A stretch of DNA of 64,000 bases from Bog-532 sp963732345 (GTDB lineage Bacteria > Actinomycetota > Actinomycetes > Streptosporangiales > Streptosporangiaceae): the NCBI GenBank assembly GCA_963732345.1, contig CAVSZI010000009.1, positions 124,001 through 188,000 on the forward strand, read 5' to 3'. This document shows, piece by piece, positions 59,738-64,000 of this stretch (positions within the stretch are counted from its first letter, which is position 1; each line of letters starts with the position of its first letter). A model generated the notes under the pieces. The model was given only the letters and a program-made list of their open reading frames with translations, was not told where the DNA came from and searched no databases. The position numbers and the translations under genes were made by a program.

Positions 59738-60556
59738 TCAGGAAGGTCGGGCCGGATCCCGCTGCGCCACGATCTTCGCGACGCGCACGAGGTCTTCGGG
59801 AGTGTCGACGTCGTCGGGACGGCCGATGTCGCCGCATTCAACGAGCATGATGAGATCGGGATGCGCGCGAAGGAAGGGGCGGGCTCCGGCGTCCCCGTTC
59901 GCCATGGTGAGGACTTCAGCCCAGTGCTCGCGGGCGATCAGGACTGGATTGCGCGACCGGCCGCCGTAGGTAGCAACCGCGATGCTGGCGCTTCCCGGGC
60001 CCGAGCGGGCAATCACCCTCAGGCCGTCAGCCGCATTGGCGCCTCCGGCCGTACCGAGACCGCCACCTGCACCTGAGCCTCCGGCTGCACCTGAGCGGTC
60101 ATCTGCGGCTGGGCTTCGGCGGTCCCCGGTAACTGGGGCTCCGGCTTCGCTTGGCTGGCGCTTGTCCTCGATTGGGCCCCTGGCCAGGTTGGCGTCGCCC
60201 CGGTGGGAGGCGATCAGGCGCTTTACGCAGGCGGGGCTGACGAGGGGCTGGTCGGCCAGGGCGATCACGGCGGCGCTGCATTCATCCGGGGGCAGCGCGC
60301 GCAGAGCCGAAAGACCTGCCGTCAGCGATGACCCCATGCCGGTGGGCCAGGCGGGGTTGTGCACGACCAACGCTCCGGGCACATCGACCGGAGCGGCCCC
60401 GGTGACCACGACGACGGGATCGGCTCCCCCGGCCCGCAGCATACGGAGACCGCGATCGACGAGTCGCTGGCCGGCGATCTCGACCAGGGCTTTTGGCTGG
60501 CCGAGACGGCTGCCCTCGCCCGCGGCCAGGAGGATTCCGGCGACACGCGGCTGCAT
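59738..60556 (-). CDS. MobA/MocA-like nucleotidyltransferase
   Basis: 272 aa. The opening AGILLAAGEGSRLGQPKAL is the nucleotide-binding signature of NTP_transf_3 proteins; LADQPLVSPACVKRLIASH matches MocA/MobA-like cytidylyl/guanylyltransferases. Encoded beside XdhC, a molybdenum cofactor cytidylyltransferase serving a xanthine/CO-dehydrogenase-type enzyme is likely. An insertion of about 60 residues, rich in Gly, Ala and Ser, interrupts the domain after KRQPSEAGAP and is probably a disordered loop. The start ATG 60556 gives MQPRVAGILL. Confidence 0.88.
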   Translation of the reverse strand: MQPRVAGILLAAGEGSRLGQPKALVEIAGQRLVDRGLRMLRAGGADPVVVVTGAAPVDVPGALVVHNPAWPTGMGSSLTAGLSALRALPPDECSAAVIALADQPLVSPACVKRLIASHRGDANLARGPIEDKRQPSEAGAPVTGDRRSPAADDRSGAAGGSGAGGGLGTAGGANAADGLRVIARSGPGSASIAVATYGGRSRNPVLIAREHWAEVLTMANGDAGARPFLRAHPDLIMLVECGDIGRPDDVDTPEDLVRVAKIVAQRDPARPS

Positions 60557-60686
60557 GGGGCCAAGGCTACCGACGGACTGGGTTAGCGTCCCGACCATCG
60601 GCGGTTCGGCAGCCAACCGCCCGGGCAGGGGCTCCTGGGTGGGCGGCGGGTCGGCTTCGGGCCCGTTCCGGCGCCCGGGTCTGGCG

Positions 60687-60750
60687 GCGTTATTCGATGA
60701 CGGCGTTATTCGATGACGGCGTTATTCGATGACGGCGTTATTCGATGGCG
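60687..60750. repeat. 16-bp tandem repeat, four copies
   Basis: Units at 60687, 60703, 60719 and 60735 with the sequence GCGTTATTCGATGACG; the last reads GGCG at its end. Located between the convergent/tandem MobA-like and XdhC genes, in non-coding DNA. Confidence 0.95.
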
Positions 60751-60766
60751 GCGCAAGAACTGAACC

Positions 60767-61900
60767 CTAGAGCGCCCTGATTAACTCGCGGCCGGCCGTG
60801 ACGGGGTGGATACGGCCGTCGGTGGCGGTGAGCGGGCGGCCCGAACCTCCCCAGCGGAGCTGGATCAGTTCGGCGGCGATGGAGACCGCGGTCTCCTCCG
60901 GAGTGCGAGCGCCGAGGTCGAGGCCGATCGGTGAGCGGAGCCGGACCAGTTCGGGTTCGGTGAGGCCGGCCTCGCGCAGGCGGGCGAGCCGGTCCTGGTG
61001 CGTGCGGCGGCTGCCCATCGCGCCGATGTAGCCCGCGGGGGTGCGCAGCGCCACCTCGAGCAGCGGAACGTCGAACTTGGGGTCGTGGGTCAGCACGCAG
61101 ATGACGGTGCGCTCGTCGACGGTCGCGTTCTCCAGGTAGCGGTGCGGCCATTCGACGATGACCTCGTCCGCGTCACGGAACCGGGCCGGGGTGGCGAAAA
61201 CGCCGCGCGCGTCGCACACGGTCACGCGGTAACCGAGGAACTTCCCGACCCGGGCCACCGCGGCGGCGAAGTCGATCGCGCCGAAGACCAGCATCCGCGG
61301 GGGCGGCGCGAATGAGTTCACGAACACGGCCAGCTCGTCGTGACGGCGCTCGCCCTGCGTCCCGTAGCGGCGTATGGCCGTCTGGCCCTGGGCCAGCATG
61401 CCGCGCGCGTCGTCGTCGACGGCGTCGTCCAGCCGGTCGCCCGCACCGAGGCTGCCCGCGGTCGTGCCGTCCGCGTAGATGATGCGCCGCGCGCCGATCA
61501 CCCCGGGCCCGCTGATGACGGTGGCTACCGCGACGGGCTCCTCGCGCTGGACCGCGGCGGCCAGGTCACCCAGTTCGGGGAAGAGCTCGCGGCTGACCGG
61601 CTCGACGAACACGTCCAGGATACCGCCACAGGTCAGGCCTACGGCGAAGGCGTCGTCGTCGCTGACGCCGTAGGTCTGCAGGACCGGCTGCCCGCTCGCG
61701 ACGACCTCGCCGCACAGTTCGTACACGGCGCCCTCGACACAGCCACCCGACACGCTGCCGACCACTTCGCCATCGGCGGAGACCGCCAGGGCGGCCCCGG
61801 GCTCACGCGGTGCGCTGCGGAACGTGCGGACCACCGTGGCCAGTCCGGACGTCTCGCCCGCGTCCCACCCCTTCATGATGTCGTTCAGGACGTCCCGCAC
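60767..61900 (-). CDS. XdhC/CoxI family molybdoenzyme maturation protein
   Basis: 377 aa. XdhC-like proteins bind molybdenum cofactor, sulphurate it and insert it into xanthine dehydrogenase or CO dehydrogenase. The N-terminal domain includes GSVSGGCVEGAVYELC with the characteristic GGCVE motif, and LTCGGILDVFVEP. The C-terminal Rossmann domain includes VFGAIDFAAAVARVGKFLGY and PAGYIGAMGSRRTHQDRL. No dehydrogenase subunits are in the window; the MobA-like gene is adjacent. Confidence 0.94.
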   Translation of the reverse strand: MRDVLNDIMKGWDAGETSGLATVVRTFRSAPREPGAALAVSADGEVVGSVSGGCVEGAVYELCGEVVASGQPVLQTYGVSDDDAFAVGLTCGGILDVFVEPVSRELFPELGDLAAAVQREEPVAVATVISGPGVIGARRIIYADGTTAGSLGAGDRLDDAVDDDARGMLAQGQTAIRRYGTQGERRHDELAVFVNSFAPPPRMLVFGAIDFAAAVARVGKFLGYRVTVCDARGVFATPARFRDADEVIVEWPHRYLENATVDERTVICVLTHDPKFDVPLLEVALRTPAGYIGAMGSRRTHQDRLARLREAGLTEPELVRLRSPIGLDLGARTPEETAVSIAAELIQLRWGGSGRPLTATDGRIHPVTAGRELIRAL

Positions 61901-61971
61901 GTGACCACCTCAAGGCTCTCCGCTACCGCTCCTCCAACGCTACCTGCGCTTTTACTATCCGCCGGGTCTTA

Positions 61972-62847
61972 TTATTCGACGATCTTTGAGATGGGGATCT
62001 CCAGGATGTCCTGCGCGCCGGCCGCCTTGAGCGCCGGGATGAGCGTGTTGACGCCGCGCTTGGGCACCACGGTCTCGATGGCGTTCATGTTGCCGCGCGC
62101 GAGCGAAAGGATCGTCGGGGACGACAGGGCGGGCAGCATGCCGGTGACCGCCGTGAGCTTGTCCCCGGGGACGTTCAGCTTGAGCAGCACGTTGCCGCGG
62201 GCCTGGATCGCCCCGCTGAGCAGCAGCGCGATGTCCTGCATGGCCGCGCGCTTCGTTTCGTCCGCATGCGCCGCGGCGCTGGCCACCAGCTCGGTGTAAC
62301 TGGTCAGCAGCGTGTCGAGGATGCGCAGGCCGTTCTTGCGCAGCGAAGAGCCGGTCTCGGTGAGGTCCACGATCGCGTCCACGATGTCGGGGACCTTGGC
62401 CTCGGTGGCGCCGTAGGAGGGAACCACCATGGCCTTGACCCCGTGGGCCTCCAGGAACCGCTTGGTCAGCGAGGGGAATTCAGTCGAGATCCGGACCCCC
62501 TCCGGAAGGTCGGCCGCTGTCTGCCAGGGGGCGTTCTCCGGCACGGCGAGCACCACGCGGACCGGCTGCGATGTGGCCTTGGAGTACTGCAGCTCGCCCA
62601 GCGACACCACGTCGGCCTCGGTCTCGGAGATCCAGTCGCGTCCGGTGATACCGAGATCGAACAGGCCGCGCTCCAGGTAGGACGGGATCTCCTGGGGACG
62701 CAGGAACCGCACCCGGTCGATCCGCGGGTCGTCGATGGAGGCGTGGTAGTCGCGGTCGGAAGAGCGCCGGACGGTCAGGTCGGCGGCGTCGAACAGCTCG
62801 AGGGTGGCTCGCTCCAGCGAGCCCTTCGGCAGGACGAGGGAGAGCAC
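61972..62847 (-). CDS. hisG: ATP phosphoribosyltransferase, long form
   Basis: 291 aa. First step of histidine synthesis (PRPP + ATP), feedback-inhibited by His. The long form includes a C-terminal regulatory domain (about residues 215-291). Catalytic region: LVLPKGSLERATLELF, DLGITGRDW, and the phosphate loop VDAIVDLTETGSSLRKNGL. The GTG at 62847 is chosen by AAAGG upstream and by the family-typical start VLSLVLPKG; the frame is open further upstream and contains YVPAYVP repeats. hisE, its usual neighbour, is absent. Confidence 0.96.
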   Translation of the reverse strand: MLSLVLPKGSLERATLELFDAADLTVRRSSDRDYHASIDDPRIDRVRFLRPQEIPSYLERGLFDLGITGRDWISETEADVVSLGELQYSKATSQPVRVVLAVPENAPWQTAADLPEGVRISTEFPSLTKRFLEAHGVKAMVVPSYGATEAKVPDIVDAIVDLTETGSSLRKNGLRILDTLLTSYTELVASAAAHADETKRAAMQDIALLLSGAIQARGNVLLKLNVPGDKLTAVTGMLPALSSPTILSLARGNMNAIETVVPKRGVNTLIPALKAAGAQDILEIPISKIVE

Positions 62848-63023
62848 GGACAAACCTTTCGTGGGCCGGGCGGGGACGTACGCGGGCACATACGCGGGCA
62901 CGTGGGCCGATCGGTGGGCACGCGGGCGATAGAGGGCAGAACGCGATCGGCGTCTCGCCGCCCACCTTACGTCCGGCGACGGTCGCGTTCAGTTGGCCGA
63001 ACGAACCTGTGGTGGGGTATTCG

Positions 63024-63566
63024 TCAGCGCCGGGGCGAACTCCGCGCCGCGAGCCCGCGCAGCCGCGGCTGGCGAGGGCGGCGATCCGGCCCGGAGCAGC
63101 GGATGGAGCGCAGCAGCAGCGCGGCGTCCAGCGCGGCCACGACCGCCTCCCATCCCTTGTCCTCGCGGCTGCCGGGCAGACCGCACCGGTCGCGGGCGTC
63201 CTCAACCGTGTCACAGGTCAGGACGCCGTTGCCCACGGGCGTGCCGGAATCGAGGGCCACCCGGGTGAGCCCGGCGGTCACCGCGTCGCAGACGTACTCA
63301 AAGTGCGGGGTGCCGCCGCGGATCACCGCGCCGGCGCAGACCACCGCGTCGTTGTAGCGGGCCAGATCAGCCGCGACGACGGGCAGCTCGATGGCTCCGG
63401 CGACCCTGAGCACGACCGGATCATCGATCCCGCAGGCGACCGCGGCGGCGGCGGCCCGTTCGACGAGGGCGTCGGTGATGTCGGCGTGCCAGCGGGTACC
63501 GAGGATGGCCAGGGTGAGTTCGGTGGCGTCGACCGTATCCAGCGCGGGGCGCCCCTCGCCGCTCAC
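63024..63566 (-). CDS. ribH: 6,7-dimethyl-8-ribityllumazine synthase
   Basis: 180 aa. Penultimate step of riboflavin synthesis. AILGTRWHADITDALVERAA, VAGAIELPVVAADLA, GAVIRGGTPHFEYVCDAV (catalytic His), and GNGVLTCDTVEDARDRCG. The last 20 or so residues are unusually Arg-rich and not conserved. The start overlaps the ribA/ribBA stop by 4 bp. Confidence 0.96.
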   Translation of the reverse strand: MSGEGRPALDTVDATELTLAILGTRWHADITDALVERAAAAAVACGIDDPVVLRVAGAIELPVVAADLARYNDAVVCAGAVIRGGTPHFEYVCDAVTAGLTRVALDSGTPVGNGVLTCDTVEDARDRCGLPGSREDKGWEAVVAALDAALLLRSIRCSGPDRRPRQPRLRGLAARSSPRR

Positions 63567-64000
63567 GCGGACTCCATGATCGGGCCGGCCCCGGACGATT
63601 TGTTCGGCCCTGCAGCGGGCCCGTTCGGCATGGGCAGATTTTCGATCGTGTGTCCGAGCCGGTCGCGTTTGGCGGCCAGATAGCGCAGGTTGTGCACGGT
63701 GACCGGCACCGGCAGCGGGACCGGTGTGACGCCGACACCGTGCCGGACGAGGCCCTCGACCTTGGCCGGGTTGTTGGTCAGCAGCCGGACCGAGCGGACG
63801 CCGAGGTCGCTGAGGATCTGCGCGCCGGTGGAGTAGTCGCGTGCGTCGACCGGGAGGCCGAGCTCCAGGTTCGCGTCGACCGTGTCCGAGCCCTGGTCCT
63901 GAAGCTGGTAGGCGCGCAGCTTGCTGATCAGGCCGATCCCCCGGCCCTCGTGCCCGCGAAGGTAGAGCACCACGCCGCGGCCCTCCGCCGCGATCAGCGA
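63563..64000 (-). CDS. ribBA: GTP cyclohydrolase II domain (partial), probable RibBA
   Basis: The gene runs off the right edge; the C-terminal 145 residues are present. VVLYLRGHEGRGIGLISKLR is the GTP cyclohydrolase II signature, LLTNNPAKVEGL is also diagnostic. Opens a formamidopyrimidine from GTP, the first riboflavin step. Actinobacteria usually have a RibB-RibA fusion; the RibB part would be outside the window. Confidence 0.93.
   Translation of the reverse strand, partial: SLIAAEGRGVVLYLRGHEGRGIGLISKLRAYQLQDQGSDTVDANLELGLPVDARDYSTGAQILSDLGVRSVRLLTNNPAKVEGLVRHGVGVTPVPLPVPVTVHNLRYLAAKRDRLGHTIENLPMPNGPAAGPNKSSGAGPIMESA

Noticed and set aside
1..64000. tRNA or rRNA genes
   Set aside because: No cloverleaf or TTCGA-type T-loop in proper context and no rRNA signature were seen; an exhaustive scan was not possible by eye.

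Overview
This window is high-GC actinobacterial chromosome. The evidence is a Wag31/DivIVA-YggT-SepF-FtsZ division cluster, a meso-diaminopimelate-type MurE, frequent GTG starts with 4-bp stop/start overlaps, a DUF3040 protein, an F420-type LLM oxidoreductase, and a translational T-box ahead of ileS. A filamentous actinomycete (Streptosporangiales-like) is plausible, but I cannot fix the order from sequence alone. Most of the window is ordered housekeeping DNA. The more accessory part is roughly 48.5-60.8 kb.

Layout. 1-1 kb: the start of a probable transporter, a frameshifted DUF1330 gene and decayed coding remnants. 1-7.3 kb (minus): dnaE1, an RluD-family pseudouridine synthase, lspA and a TraR/DksA zinc-finger protein. 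7.3-11.2 kb: a 25-bp tandem repeat array, then a T-box leader and ileS (plus). 11.3-30.8 kb (minus): the dcw cluster in the order mraZ-rsmH-ftsL-ftsI-murE-murF-mraY-ftsW-murG-murC-ftsQ-ftsZ-yggS-sepF-yggT-wag31, followed by a membrane protein. murD is missing between mraY and ftsW. A promoter with three 10-bp-spaced MraZ boxes precedes mraZ. 31.4-36.2 kb (plus): moxR, DUF58 and transglutaminase genes. 36.2-39.1 kb (minus): an AraC/VOC gene chimera, DUF3040, dinB and a methyltransferase. 39.4-40.0 kb (plus): a membrane protein. 40.0-48.5 kb (minus): nusB, efp, pepQ, an LLM oxidoreductase, a second shikimate kinase, an aroQ stub, aroB, aroK, aroC, a prepilin peptidase and an SseB-like gene.

49.1-54.2 kb (plus): an uncharacterised gene pair including a long Trp/Gly/Asp-rich repetitive protein, a DUF2877 (AllH-like) gene and an aldose 1-epimerase. 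54.4-60.6 kb: a secreted muralytic protein, an unknown gene, a rifampicin phosphotransferase-like gene, a VapBC module and a MobA-like nucleotidyltransferase. 60.8-64 kb (minus): XdhC, hisG, ribH and the 3' end of ribA/ribBA. hisE is absent from its usual place between hisG and ribH.

Recurring themes. First, short perfect tandem repeats are everywhere. Most of those inside genes have a unit length divisible by three (9, 18, 24, 48 bp); two of the three between genes that have units not divisible by three (25, 20, 16 bp), plus the third, complete the contrast, with one 21-bp intergenic array as the exception. Second, two genes (ftsZ and DUF1330) appear to lack one G in a G run, which may be sequence error. 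Third, three expected biosynthetic genes are absent or truncated at their conserved positions (murD, aroQ, hisE). I found no clear, self-contained new system. The best candidates for follow-up are the 49.1-51.5 kb gene pair, the aroQ/aroK replacement and the missing murD.
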